Origin: Chrysomallon squamiferum
Lineage: Eukaryota > Mollusca > Gastropoda > Neomphalida > Peltospiridae
Assembly: GCA_012295275.1 (NCBI GenBank)
Contig: CM022666.1
Location: 16,366,772-16,430,771, forward strand
Direction: 5' to 3'
Length of the DNA: 64,000 bases
Both the position numbers and the translations under genes were made by a program. Positions 41,932 to 60,633 of the stretch are shown here, one piece after another (the stretch's first letter is position 1; each line of letters opens with the position of its first letter). The notes beneath the pieces are model-generated. The model was not told the DNA's origin. It did not search any database and saw only the letters and a list, made by a program, of their open reading frames with translations.

Positions 41932-42258
41932 GAGAGAGAGAGAGAGAGATTTGTTAATTTTATTTGTCTTGTCCGTTTCGCTCTATTAATGGCGTGTAGG
42001 CTGTCCACCCACTACTGTATTTACTAGTACAGGTCGAGGTGATTAGGTGCGTCCGTTTCATTGTGAAAATATTGTAATCTGTCAGTCGTCAAATATCAGT
42101 GTGACTGAAACCTGTCAGCCTTAGATTGGATTCAAATACAGCCGAATTAACAAATGCACGCACACACGCACGCGAGCTCTCTATACAATATCCGTCATAC
42201 AATATCCGATAAACTAATTTTGAAGTTTTAAAGTTTATTCAAAATCAAAACAGAACAG

Positions 42259-42313
<55 letters not shown>

Positions 42314-43719
42314 TTGAATGGATATATATATAGAAACAGTACGAAACAAACACACAAGATACTTTGTCTTGACCTCGTTCTAACTCATTTGTTATAGACT
42401 CGATCAGACGTAGGCTGTTTTGAAGGACAGGAAGATTAATCAGGCAGTCTGACCTCACTCGCTGAAGAACGAACGTGCTAAATAAAAGAAAAAAAAAAAA
42501 AAAGAATTCAGCATACGTTGAAAATACACAGGATGTTAGTAGAATATAAGAATAATAATAATGGTGATGATGATGATGATGATGATTGTAGAAGTAATAG
42601 TCATGGTAGTAGCTGTAGTAATATACTGTTCGAAATTTATCGCCAGAAGGAAAACAAGAAAACATGGAGAAAATACTCTGGCGAGAGACCGCTCCTTTTT
42701 GCCCTCAAGTTACGTCACAGAAAGCATTACGTCATAGTAACTGACTAGCTAGCTGTCTGTCGGAAGAAGACAGTTATTCACAACTTTTTCAGAATGTCGA
42801 CACTCCAGTTTTAAAGTTTGTTACTGCTTCGTTTTTCTGGAAACATATATCTAATCTATGTATTGCAGCTTGGCTCAGTTCTATAATTAATACTCGTCCG
42901 TTTTGTTTTCTTTCTTTCTTTTTTTTTTTTTTTGATTTTAATAAATAATAATAATAATAATAATAATAAAGTAATTTATACATATAAATGATATCAGGTA
43001 AATTATAAAAGACAAATGACAAGGTTATTTAAAGAATTTTGAAAGTGAAACTAAAATGACTGTTCAATTTAGTTTTACGAAACCGAAACATCAGACTCCA
43101 TATCCAGTCGTTTTTAATGTTTATTTTATTTTTTTATTTTTTTTTTTTTTTTTTTTTTTAACCAGACTAAACCCACCCCAATTTCATATTAACCTATAAT
43201 TTTCATGAAGCCAAAAATGATTTTCAATTGCCAGAAGAAACCGAAAAACAACAAAACAAACAACAACAACAAACAAAAAAAAAATAAACCAACATATTTT
43301 TCTAACAAAATAAAAGCACACCTACACAAGATTCGAGCTTCTAAATGTAGATAAGGAAGAAGTCGTGAAAAAAATCTGTTGAAAACTCGTTTGAGGATTT
43401 CCCTGTTTGACTTTAAATCAGTCAGTAAGGCAACATTGAACTGAAATTATAGAATTATTTCAGACCTTCGAAAGAAAAGTTAACCTACATTTTAATAAAT
43501 TATGTAGCTCTCAGTTCTCTTCTCCTGTTTTGTAACTAAAGTCAGAAATTCCTATATAAAACAAATGAGTTCTTGTGTCTGTACCATACACGCATGTGTC
43601 TGTATGTACTCATGTATGTGCTTATTTATGTATGTACTCATGTATGTGCTTATGTATGTATGTACTCATGTATGTGCTTATGTATGTGTATGTATGTGTG
43701 TGTGTGTGTAGTATCTATC

Positions 43720-43760
<41 letters not shown>

Positions 43761-44216
43761 CATAGACATAAAGCCAGAAATAAAACTCATGATAATATAT
43801 AAAACAGCAAAATTCCAGTTCTTACGAGCCTCACTGCAGTTTGAGATTCTAACACGAGTAACTTCTGCTTTGACTACTGGAACGTACCGAAGCGAGGCGG
43901 ATTTCCGTTAGAAAATAAGAATAATGTCTTAGTGTCAGACAGGCAACTGTTAGACGTGAAAAAGTAAATCAATCTTTTTTTTGTCTTTAGTTACAGATGC
44001 GTTGTATGTGAATTAAACTGTATTTAATCTATGAATTAATATTTGTTTATGGATGAACAATTATCAGTTTATTAATTGAATGAATCTAGAATGTATATAT
44101 ATTAAATGTATGACTGAATATATGTGTAATGTGAGAATGGAAGGTCAAAAGATCGATCCTGCTGAGTGTGGTCGTTGGTTTAAAAATGTGTAGACTACTT
44201 CCTGTCTGCCGCTAAT

Positions 44217-44279
<63 letters not shown>

Positions 44280-44855
44280 GAAATAAAAAATGAACACGAT
44301 AGGATGGCAGTGAGTTTATTTCTGATTGTCTGTGCGCTAACAATAAATATTAAATCATCATACATTAAAACATTTCTTTATTGTTATTTGATAGTTCATA
44401 GGTAATATACAGAACATTTGTGGACGGAGACTCAGTCTTTCCGATATATTTACGTTTACAGATTAGACAGTAAAGCAGTCTTTGGTGTAAACGAACATTC
44501 AAACTTAGAAATGAATTGTTAATTTAACAGATCTGTGATAAAAAATAAAATACTAATTCAAAAATGTAAACAAGTATTACGATGACCACTTTACTGTATA
44601 TTATGGTTATTACGGAAACAAACGAATATTCCTGAGATTCGTCAAGATTGATAATGAAAAAAAAAAAAAAAGAAAGAAAGAAAGAAAAAAAAGACACATT
44701 CCTTAACTTTCCTTAGAAATCTTACAGCTTACAGTTTATATACAAATTAATTAATGTGTCTTTCTTTCTTCGTTTTTTTTTTTTTTTCTTTTTTTTTCTT
44801 AACCAGTACTGACGAAAACTCATGCAAATCTTCGTTTGTTTCCGGTTTTTTTAAT
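41139..44855. other. Interval between LHFPL and transporter A, no assigned gene
   Basis: It holds AAT tracts (41877-41930, 44217-44278), an ATT tract (42260-42314), a GT/CA region (43680-43760) and poly(T)/poly(A) runs. Two minus-strand open segments, about 42477-42370 (VRSDCLINLPVLQNSLRLI) and 41868-41737 (HHYKGKYGLTSFEKCIYACS), look protein-like in composition. They do not splice together in phase. I do not call a gene. Confidence 0.5.
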
Positions 44856-44860
44856 TTATT
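44855..44860 (-). terminator. Poly(A) signal overlapping transporter A stop
   Basis: The stop context on the minus strand is CAATAAATT, so TAA lies inside AATAAA. Use as a poly(A) signal is inferred. Confidence 0.35.
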
Positions 44861-45072
44861 GACGAAATTTCACTGTTTTCAGTTTTTCTCTCTTTGAGAC
44901 AAGGGGTTCAAGTAGGAGTGCAACGGAACCGAGCAGGAGGCTGGCTCCTAGGTAGTTGAAACACGAGTTGTACGTCCCCGTGACGTCACGCAGCATTCCT
45001 GAAACGTCAAAGAGAAACGTCAAAGTGGGCGTGAATTTGTTTGTTTGTGTTCTCTGGATTAGTCTGTATATT

Positions 45073-45109
<37 letters not shown>

Positions 45110-45146
45110 CATATATATGTATAGAGATAGATAGATAGATAGATAG

Positions 45147-45178
<32 letters not shown>

Positions 45179-45247
45179 GATGGATAGATAGATAGATAGA
45201 TAGACAGGTATACATATATATATATACAGAGAGAGATAGATAGATAG

Positions 45248-45327
<80 letters not shown>

Positions 45328-47794
45328 TGATATATTTCAGATCTTCATATATACAAAACGACAAACATACATGCAATCCACACACAAAGACATACACACA
45401 CACACATACACACATACATATATATGGATACATACACATATATACATAGAAACAAACACACGTACAGACATAGAGACAGGCTGACAGACAGACAGACAGA
45501 CAGTTGATACTAACCCACTATAGGGTAGTTGATGGACTGCGACGCTCCGTGGAAAACCTGAACGAAGCCAAAAGCTTTAGGAAAAGTTTCTCTTCCCAGA
45601 AACTCTAGGACGATGACGGGGTGGAGGCTGGAGTATGAGCCGCCGATGATTCCAAACACAGCGACAAACACCATCAGATACTCAAAAGTCGTGTACAGGA
45701 CGATGAACTGAAAGACGACACCCAGCACAAGAAACACGACAGCCAGCAAAAATGGGGCTGCATCCAACGCAGTTCCGCCACGATTCCCGACAAGAGGCGC
45801 GAACAAAGGTCAAGGCCGGCGATGATGCTGAGGAGGGTGCTCGTCTGGACAGGGGTGAATCCTTTCTCGTCGGCCAGCGGCGGGATGAACAGTCCGAACA
45901 TGGCGTAGCCGACGATTCCGCACGAAGTGAAGCAGAAGATGATGAGAAACTTTGGCTGTTTGAAGAGAGCGAAATCCACTTTGCTCAGGTACGTTAAGAC
46001 CACGTTTTGTTTCTTGTTCACGCGTTCTGCACTGTTGGACTGGTTCTGGTTTTCGTGTGCTGGTGATGACAAAGCATTTGAGACAGCAGGTTTCGATTCT
46101 CCTGAGACAGAAAGATTCGCTGATTCTTGTCCAGGTAATAAAGTGTTCGAGTGACGTGGATTTGTTTCCGCCAGGACTGGGAGACTAACGTAGGGGAAGC
46201 AACTCGTTTCTAATCTTGTTACGTATTTCTGTTCTTTTCTCAGTGTCACGTTGTCAGACACAGACGCAACAGTTTGACTGTTTGTTTGTATACTCGAGGA
46301 ACGTTTAACCTTATCCTCACAACAGATGTCTGAAGACTCGTTTGTGACGTCGTCGTTGTTTTCATAGCGTTTCGACAACGCCAGCAACGGTTGTGACGAT
46401 GCTAACACCGGCATCGATGAGTACATTCTGTCTGTCTTAATGTTTTCACAGTCTGTTATTTCATATGATTTTTCTGAAACGTTTCTTTTTAGTTTACTTT
46501 CAGGTTTAAAACCGCGATGATTTTCTTTTTCACTCGATAAAAACGAGTCTGTCTCGACATGCAACGTCTGTTTGTCTGTCTGTTTTTCTGTCTGTTTGTC
46601 CGTCCTGAGAGGCCTGAACAGAGATGAAAAAATAACAGTCTGAAGCAGAATAGATCCGATCAGAAGCATCGTCCCCTGGCGGCCATATTGTTCAAGCAGA
46701 TACGTGAACAGCGGCGGCAACAGGATACAACCGAGTGACGTGGCACAGTTGGATACAGCAGTGACGATGCGGAGGTACTTCTTAAAGTACTGCGTCATAA
46801 GAACAACGCTGGGCCCGTACGTCAAAGCAAACCCGAGTCCTAAACAAACAGATGACATCATCATCAAAATTAAACTCGTGACGTCATCCCATTGTGTCAG
46901 TGACCGTTATTTGTTAAAGTTACAATGACGTCAGTTAACATTTATATGTTTTTACTTCAAATGCTTTAAATCTTCTACCATTATTTGAAATTAAAATGTT
47001 ACGTTACTACTCTGTCATATCATTATTTAAAATTTAAATACGATGTTATTCGATTCTTTCAGTATCGACTATTTTTCGAACTGTTATTTACTATGAATTA
47101 AAAATGATTAAATTCAATGTAATGATGATAAGGCAAGGATGACAATAACGATGTTGATGCTGTCGATGTTTGGGTAACGACAACGATGACATTAACGATG
47201 TTTGTGATGATGATGTTGATGATGATGACAAATTTATAAACAAGAAAATGAACAATTTATATATTAATTAAACTTTTATGAACAAGAGTAAAATGAGCTG
47301 TTGTCTGTATTATAAAACTGTCAAAGACAAAAGTCACGTGTTAGCTGTATGCTTACCGAAAAGAAACCCGTGTGAGAAAATGAGAAAACCCACTTCTGCT
47401 GCAAAAGCACTGAGAATTGCACTGAGCCCGGCGAGAGTAGAACCCACAACCATCAGCTTTCTAACACTGACCTTCTCAATTAGAATGTTTAGCGTCAGAA
47501 TAGCTGTAACAAACAAACAAACAAATAATAACAACAGTGATGATGATGCAAATAATAATAATTATGATGATGATGATGATGATAATGTTAATGATAATAA
47601 TATAATAGTAATGATAATGATAATAAAATAATAATAATAGCAATAATAATAATAACAATAACAATAATGATAATAAAATAATAATAATAGTAGCAATAAT
47701 AATAATAGCAATAATAACAGTAATAATGATAATAAAATAATAATAATAATAATAGCAATAATAAAAATAAAAATAATAATAATAATAAACACGA

Positions 47795-47829
<35 letters not shown>

Positions 47830-47839
47830 CAGATATATA

Positions 47840-47883
<44 letters not shown>

Positions 47884-48434
47884 CCTGTGAGATATTTTAT
47901 GTATATATTAAGGAACAGCAAAAACGTACACGTGATACTGAACACGGCCTGCTGAACTCCTAGAACTAACGTTGTCATGGAAGCATTCTCCTCGAACGCT
48001 TCCTGAAACTCCACAAACATTATTCCAAACGATTTGAGGTAGCCGACCATCAGCAGGTTGTTTGCGAAACAACCTGGAATCAGCGGACAAAATAGTGAAA
48101 TATTAGTTCATACAGAAATGTCAAACACACAAATATACAGTCCTACGAATAGATATGTACATAGTTATATATATATATATATATATACACATAGGTACAT
48201 ACATACATATATACAGTCCCGTACATGCATTGCATATACACACATATCTATAAATATCTACATACATATATTTACATACGTACAAGAATATAGACACATA
48301 TATTCATAGATATATACGAACAAATACATATATTTATAGTACTACATGCATACATACATATATACGTACATACATACATACATGCATACACACACATACA
48401 CACATAGACACAGAACTACAGACATACAAAACGT

Positions 48435-48469
<35 letters not shown>

Positions 48470-48754
48470 TAGACACAGAACTACAGACATACAAGACGTA
48501 CACACAGACACACAGACATGTACATGTGTTACCACAAAGTATAACCCATGCCCATCCTCGGTCGACGTTAGGCGAGTTAACTTCGTTTGACTTCGGTCTG
48601 TTTCGTCTGTCGTTTTTTCCGTTAGTGATCCTAAACTAGTCTGACTTTCACAACCATCCGTGGTGAGTTCCTCTGTCCGTCCTTCCAGCAGTGTGTTTGT
48701 TTCTGTCGTGCAGTTTCGTCCATCTTTAGAAAGGGAATCTGAATTTTTCGTCAT
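44856..48754 (-). CDS. SLC16A-like: SLC16/monocarboxylate-transporter-like protein, copy A
   Basis: Five coding exons: 48754-48533, 48073-47930, 47503-47357, 46839-45515, 44998-44856; about 660 residues after two one-base corrections. The major-facilitator MCT signature DRGWAW precedes TM1. Family features include [13 protein letters not shown] (TM4/5 loop), [12 protein letters not shown] (TM8), [17 protein letters not shown] and [13 protein letters not shown] polar loop of about 200 residues separates TM6 from TM7. MCT-like proteins move small acids or related solutes; the substrate here is unknown. It is head to head with copy B, with matching intron positions and 144- and 147-base exons. 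Frame breaks at 48613-48618 and 45748-45752 each miss one base. A 5' non-coding exon probably ends at 50106. Confidence 0.9.
45070..45330. repeat. (GATA)n tract, about 250 bp
   Basis: GATA repeats with TA-rich interruptions fill the last intron of transporter A. A related (ATCT)n tract occurs at 49578-49670. Confidence 0.95.
45748..45752 (-). other. Apparent 1-base deletion in transporter A exon 4
   Basis: The frame through [19 protein letters not shown] stops matching here, and [15 protein letters not shown] continues in the neighbouring frame. Adding one T to the five-T run (minus) gives a segment of exactly the same length as paralogue B. Confidence 0.88.
47515..47885. repeat. AAT-rich and (GT)n tracts in transporter A intron 2
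   Basis: AAT/GAT repeats (47525-47790) and GT repeats (47798-47880) make up the intron between exons 2 and 3. Confidence 0.9.
48110..48520. repeat. TATA/ACAT/AC tracts in transporter A intron 1
   Basis: The 48362-48440 and 48445-48520 parts are partial tandem copies (ACAGAACTACAGACATACAA appears twice). No coding sequence. Confidence 0.85.
48613..48618 (-). other. Apparent 1-base deletion in transporter A exon 1
   Basis: The ATG-initiated frame ([15 protein letters not shown]...) and the frame carrying [10 protein letters not shown] differ by one base. The downstream frame is closed by TAG just upstream of this run of six A (minus strand). One more A would join them. Confidence 0.65.
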
Positions 48755-49598
48755 TTGAAAGTCTGGATCTGATACGATGGCGCTTGTTTTTTTGTTCTTA
48801 CTGGAAAGAAAAAGATATCGATCATCACGTTTTTTTTTTTTGGGGGGGGATTTAAAAACGAGCTAAAGGAACAATAAGACTGGTAACTCTATATACACAG
48901 GGTAGTCGTTCATGAAAACTATAATCTAAGTGTTAAAAAAATTAATACAGAGTTGTTCCAAAATAGCCCCATTTGTGTGTGTATGTTCGTCTGTGTCATT
49001 TTTGTATAGAGTGGCTCAAATTATATGTGTGTTTGTGTGTGTTTGTGTGTGTTTATGTGTGTTTAATTTGTATTTGTATATGAATTTTATATATAAGACA
49101 AAAAATTTCGAAATAAATAATAATAATAAAAAACCAGTAAATAAATAAATAAACAGTAATATAATAGCGTGTCCTCCCCCATACACAGAAAATTTCCTTT
49201 CCTTAACCACTAACAACAGATTTGTACTCCTCTGCAATAATTCAACATCACTGCTTTGTAGTAATGAAACAACAGCAGAAAAAAAAAAAATTTGTATTAA
49301 ATTTTTAGAGCTATTATCATTATTTTATCTGCTAGAGGCTGCGTGACACCAAAGCTATCCCGAGAACCCCTGCGAGGGTCGCCATTACACCGGAAAATCG
49401 CGGGAAAATCACACTAACCGAATTACACTGGACTGGACCCAGTTAACAAAGCAGTTTGAACGAGTCAAATATCGTGAAGTTCATAGCGTTGTGGGACGCA
49501 ATATTTTTACTTTATTCCGGGCGCTGATAACCCATGCAACTCCGCTCTGGGTGCGTGTGGGCATGCGTGCGTGCGTGCGTCTATTTATCTATCTATCC

Positions 49599-49647
<49 letters not shown>

Positions 49648-50008
49648 GCTAGCTAGCTATCTATCTATCGGCCTACCTACTTGCCTACTAACCCAGTTAC
49701 TTATCTGTCTAGCTATAACGGGCGGAAGAAAGATAGTATCATGACCGCTGATAATTTATGATGCGACTAACCACACTTCTGTCATTCTAGTACATACATT
49801 CAGTGTTTCGCGAGACAGAACTCAACACCATGACCCTTTGTTCACCTATAATTCTACCTATTGTGTACTGGTCCGATTACATTTTGTTTTGTTTATTTCA
49901 TTCTGGAACTCGTTGACATTACAAAATATTCTTGCTATGATAACGATGTTCTGTTTACATATACATCATGCAGTCGCCCTAGAATAGTTGTCTTAACTTT
50001 CTTTTTCG

Positions 50009-50039
<31 letters not shown>

Positions 50040-50105
50040 AATAATATTTATCCTAGTAATTCTAATCGTAAGAAAATGTATTAAGCAAAGAACGCAAAAA
50101 CTCAC

Positions 50106-50150
50106 CCGTTCCCGAAAGTAGGCCACACTGAAATGAAATGTCATCTATTT
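50106..50150 (-). other. Candidate 5' non-coding exon of transporter A
   Basis: On the minus strand CTTTCGGGAACGG is followed by the consensus donor GTGAGT at 50105. Spliced to the acceptor at 48801 it would give a leader with a 13-codon upstream frame (MTFHFSVAYFRER) ending at the exon junction. Confidence 0.4.
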
Positions 50151-50710
50151 CAGTTGGGTCACCCACATTGTCGACGTCATCGTGGTCATTTGAATTGTTT
50201 TATTATGTGATCCGGTTACGTGCAATCCCAGTCGCTTTGTTTGAGGAAAACGCAATGGCTTGTTCTTGTCTTTTGTTGCGTATCAGTTTGTTTCCTACAG
50301 ACCGGTTACAACTGACTGAACTGAAAGCTCTGCCCCCAGCTTGAACCGTTACGCACGGAGATAATATTATTAGCAAGACAAGTACTATGACCTTCACCTT
50401 ACTGCACCTCCGATATCCCCCGTTGCATATGCTCGTACGCTTAAAACGTTACTTATGCAGTTACCAACAGATTTTCGGAGAGTTTGGGACTAGTGGTGGT
50501 CCAGATTTGCATATATATCGGATTTATGCTTAATCTTTACTTAAAATGTAAAGTAAACAATAAAATAAACATATATGCCTTTATCGTTAAGAATATATAA
50601 CCTATTATAATTACATTTTGTACATTTCCATTGCTATTATTTTTTTCTTTCTAAAGTGATACAACAAAACGAAATAGTCACATTACAATACTCGATGACT
50701 CACAGTACCA

Positions 50711-50856
50711 TTTCTCTTTTAAATAACGTCATTTCGTAGTTTCTCTTTTAACGTGACGTCATTTCGTACACTTTTTCTCTTAACGTGCCATTAATAAAGT
50801 TTCGCTTTTAAAGTGACATTTTGCAGTTATTCTTAACGTTACGTCATTTTGTACGC
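50711..50856. promoter_or_regulatory. CRE-like 29-bp repeat cluster between the two transporters
   Basis: Five degenerate copies of a ~29-base unit, TTTCTCTTTTAACGTGACGT plus CATTTCGTAC, lie in the shared intergenic region. One holds a perfect palindromic cAMP-response element TGACGTCA (50754-50761) and two others hold ACGTCA. It sits about 0.6 kb upstream of the candidate transporter A first exon. Regulatory function is inference. Confidence 0.4.
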
Positions 50857-51584
50857 ACAAACGATAGAATTAGTTTATTGCTGACGTAAAGGAAATGTAT
50901 TCTGATGGAAGGATGCTAAAACTAGGCAATGACGTTGTGCTTGCTGTGAATGAGATCATAACAGCCACACTCATGCGTTATATTTTGTATTATGTTTTAC
51001 TAAAATAGATTCATCATCATTTCTCACTAATGTTTTGCATCGTCTTCAGTCAGAAACACTCTTTTTCTTTCTTTTTTTTTTTTGTTTGCTTTATAACATT
51101 TTTTTTTTATTTTTTATTTTTTTATAGTTTTCAACATTAACAATGAAACTGTAATATATATATATATATTTTTAATAGCAACAGAGCGATTCATTTCTTA
51201 CTAATTTTATACATTCAGTTTTCAGATCTTGAAAACAAATAATTTAATTTGCTATTAAAACATTGAAATATAAATATCTTTAATATAAATTATATGGTTT
51301 TTATTTTTCATATATTTTGAAATTTTTGTTTCATTTTGTATTTATTTTAAATATTTATTTTTATTTATTTTATTTTTATTTATTTTATTTTATTTAAATA
51401 AAAATATATCAGCAATTGACAATATCCAAAAATGAATTTTCATTTAACTGTTAGAAACAACTTTACGATAACCTTCCGTGGCCGTAACCAAACTGAGGTA
51501 AATGAGACAAATGTCTCATGACGATTTATTTATTTATGATCATTATTGTTATTGTTATTGTTATTATTATTATTATTATTGTTA

Positions 51585-51644
<60 letters not shown>

Positions 51645-51873
51645 CGATAGAATCGATATCCACTCAATGAATTACGTCTACGGTTAGTTGTGACGTCTAC
51701 CGACATCGTTGCGATGAAAAACCTAAGTTCACAGATATCAGACAACATTTTTTCGCACGTTCCGCTCAAGCGATTAACTGTTTTTGCCTGACTTCAAAAA
51801 GAGTCTAGTTACTGCCATGCCTTTGACCTCTACAGGTTAAACTGGGGTCAGTGATAAATGACGACACACACCC

Positions 51874-51880
51874 TATAAAT
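51874..51880 (+). promoter_or_regulatory. TATA-like box upstream of transporter B
   Basis: TATAAAT lies in a GC-balanced stretch about 0.6 kb before the B start codon, in a position suitable for a leader exon. Weak evidence only. Confidence 0.25.
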
Positions 51881-52487
51881 GTAGTTGTCATAACTGTAGA
51901 TTGAAACTGAGAAGCCCATGGCGGGTAGAGTTAACGCTGTCAAGTGGGCCACATGCTATTTTTCCCAGGTACACCGTTATACATTACAAGTCTGGCAAAC
52001 AGTGTTTGTTTAAGTAGATTTTATTTGAACTATATAACAACGTGTTATTTGTCTTTATTATTAGTTTTTATTTGTTAACTGGATAGTCGAAGTGCGGAGA
52101 GGTATCATCTATACAAGGTATTCCTTGACGTTTATCTGAAAATTACAGCAAGAGATGATTTTGTCAGCTGTCTGGTGATAAATATTATTTTTCTCTGTCT
52201 TTTTATCTCTCGTTCTTGTTTTTTTTCCACAGTGTTCTTGATAACAACAGCAGTTCGCTGTAGTTGGTTTTATCTGTCATATTCAGCCAAGAAAAGCAAA
52301 CAAATGTTTTACTGCCTGCCGGACGCAGCTGTTTCACTACCGCGGATTTTACTGTTACTGAAAAAAAAAGGCTTCGTTTTATTTTCCGATATCACAGTGT
52401 CGTGTCATCATTATTTCGTATGATTCAAGAACACGGTGAACTATACACCATGACGTAACAATCGACGGAAAGAGGCGACATCTTCCA

Positions 52488-58127
<5,640 letters not shown>

Positions 58128-58282
58128 TGTGAAGGAGAAAACAATAATAAGCGACTTGACTGATACTATTTGTGTTTGATAAGAGTAGAACAAGCTTTTC
58201 ACTTTAAAACACAAGATTTAAACTGAAGTGGTTGGTAGAGTTAAAGTAAAGATCACATGTAACGTTATTTTATGTGTAACAC

Positions 58283-58830
58283 ATCTCTCCCTCTCTCTTA
58301 CTGTCTTTCACTCTCTCTCTCTCTCTCTTACTGTCTTTCACTCTGTCTCGCTCACTTTCTTACTGTCTCTCTCTCTGTCTCTCTCACTCTCTTACTGTCT
58401 TTCACTCTCTCTCTCTCTTACTGTCTTTCACTCTCTCTCGCTCATTTTCTTACTGTCTCTCTCTCTCTGTCTCTCTCACTCTCTTACTGTCTTTCACTCT
58501 CTCTCTCTCACTCTTACTGTCTTTCACTCTCTCTCTCTGTCTCTCTCTTACTGTCTTTCACTCTCTCTCTGTCTCTCTCACTCTCTTATTGTCTTTCACT
58601 CTCTCTCTCTGTCTCTCTCTTACGGTCTTTCTCTCTCTCTCTCTGTCTCTGTCACTCCTCTTTCTCTCTCTCTCTTACTGTCTTTGACTCTCTCTGTCTC
58701 TCTCACTCTCTTTCTGTCTTTCACTGTGTCTCTCTCACTCCTCTTCCTCTCACTTTCTTACTGTCTTTCACTCTCTCTCTCTGTCTCTCTCACTCTCTTA
58801 CTGTCTTTCACTGTCTCATTCACTCTGTCT
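58283..58830 (+). repeat. CT-rich minisatellite downstream of transporter B
   Basis: Repeated blocks of CTTACTGTCTTTCACTCTCT with variable CT-rich linkers. Long Ser/Leu-rich frames across it are compositional. Confidence 0.9.
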
Positions 58831-59540
58831 TTCTCATCTTTCTAAGACTTATCGGTCATATTACTTTCTTTTTCTCTCATCTTTCTCTCTTTTTTTTTTT
58901 CTTCTCATCTGTTTCTTTATTCCACTCTCTCTGTATCAAACTAATTCGGACATTTTTAACTCTTACAATATTTTAAAATTTTAAGAAAACTTAGCAAATT
59001 GTTATAATTTCAACAATGAATAACGATAACACAATTAGCTACCTTTATTTTATTATTTTACTTTTTTCTTCAAACAAAGCAGATAATATATTCTCATAAT
59101 AAAAACAATAAAACTAAGTAAAATCGCTTGAATATTACATATCTGTTTTAGATGCATGTATGTGTTTGTTTATGTATCTGTGTGTTTTGTTGTATGTCTA
59201 TGAATGTGTTTATGTGCTAATTAGTATGTCGGTGAGTGTTTATTTTCTCTGTGTGTGTATTTGTATATTTGTATGCATATTTATTTGTCTGGCTGTGTCA
59301 GAGTATAATAAGTGATAATTTGTTTTGTACTGTGTTAGCTTTTTCTTTGTATGCTGTATTGTGAATATTTGTTTGTGTTTCTGTACGTTTGGGTTTATTT
59401 GTGTGTGTATTTGTCTTGTTTTCTGCTTTTTGTATTGTGTTCATTTTTTCTTTGTATGCTGTATTTATATACCGTGCGATGTATGTGTCATGCGTATTTG
59501 TTACATGTGTGTACTGAACCATGTTTCTTTGCTTATCTGT

Positions 59541-59545
<5 letters not shown>

Positions 59546-59633
<88 letters not shown>
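59546..59633. repeat. (GA)n microsatellite
   Basis: Perfect GA tract of about 88 bp. Confidence 0.95.
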
Positions 59634-59636
<3 letters not shown>

Positions 59637-60148
59637 TGTAAATAAGAAAATTACTTTTCTGTCTAAATAAAAGGAAGAAACAGCATTCAGAAAAAGACAA
59701 TTATAATAATAATAAAAATATCAACTGTTCAAAACGATTGAAATACTAAACAGAAAAAATAAATGATGTAGAAAAGTCAAAATCTAATACAGAATTTTAG
59801 ATCAAGTCTATAAATGATATTAAAATATTAAAAGTTCATAAGAATTAAAAGAAAGAGAACAAAATTCCTGAACACAGAAGTTCAAGCTGATAGGACTTTT
59901 TGTACCGAGCATCACACCTTTTTGTACCGACTGCATCTGTAAAAAAAAAAATAATAAAAAAAAAATAAAAATTAAAAAATAAAAATAAATAAAATAAATA
60001 AAATTAATTAATTAATTTAAAAAAAAAAAAAACATTAAAAAAATAAATAAATAATAATGCAATAAAACAAAATAAAACAAAATAAAATATATAAGAAAGT
60101 AAATCAACAGAGAACACAATGTATTATTTACTATGCCATGTTTGAAAC

Positions 60149-60190
<42 letters not shown>

Positions 60191-60633
60191 TGGTAAATTC
60201 TAATTTGACAACACTGATCGTAGCTAACCTCTAAAGTAATCACGTGATCAGTGACGTCATCCTAATCTTAATCTTTTCAGTTCTTCACTACTGATATTAG
60301 AAAAGAAGGTGGTTATAAGTCTCAGAGGGGATTGCTAATAAACGCCTCACGTGTAAAGATCTAATTGTTAGAGAAATGCTATAGTTACTGATAAACGTCG
60401 AACAATTTCCCGATCTAACCAGATACAACAAATACTTAAAATCACAGAGACTTTCCTCTCTGTGAAAGAAAAACGAGCTCTTCCTGTGACTGTAAATAAT
60501 TTCTCTCTGCCGATAAGTGTGTGAAAGAAATAGCCGCGGATTACATTTCGTATCGAAGTACAAGATAAATCTTCCGTTCCAACCATGCTCTTTAAACAAG
60601 CCAGTGTGACGTTACCTGTTTATCTGCAGCTGG

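Larger units (their letters stand above)
48755..52487. other. Divergent intergenic region of the transporter pair
   Basis: About 3.7 kb separates the two ATGs. It holds the candidate A leader exon, the CRE-like cluster, an (ATCT)n tract (49578-49670), poly(A) (50016-50040), an (ATT)n tract (51541-51642) and otherwise AT-rich sequence. No conserved coding frame. Confidence 0.6.
58128..60633. other. 3' region between transporter B and ZNFX1 (convergent)
   Basis: It holds a CT-rich 18-30-bp repeat (58283-58830, unit like CTTACTGTCTTTCACTCTCT), GT-rich sequence, a (GA)n tract (59546-59633), an A-rich zone (59940-60110) and an AAT tract (60150-60190). The 60200-60633 stretch is unique and probably ZNFX1 3' UTR. 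No gene is called. Confidence 0.6.

Noticed and set aside
48600-48625. Programmed -1 ribosomal frameshift at the A-run of transporter A
   Set aside because: A canonical slippery heptamer in the correct zero frame is absent, and similar one-base gaps occur in unrelated genes. Assembly error is simpler.
58228-58976. Ser/Leu-rich frames of over 200 codons downstream of transporter B
   Set aside because: They coincide with a CT-rich minisatellite and have no start context or homology.
60297-60599. 100-codon minus-strand frame just past the ZNFX1 stop
   Set aside because: No homology or start context was recognised. The position fits the ZNFX1 3' UTR.
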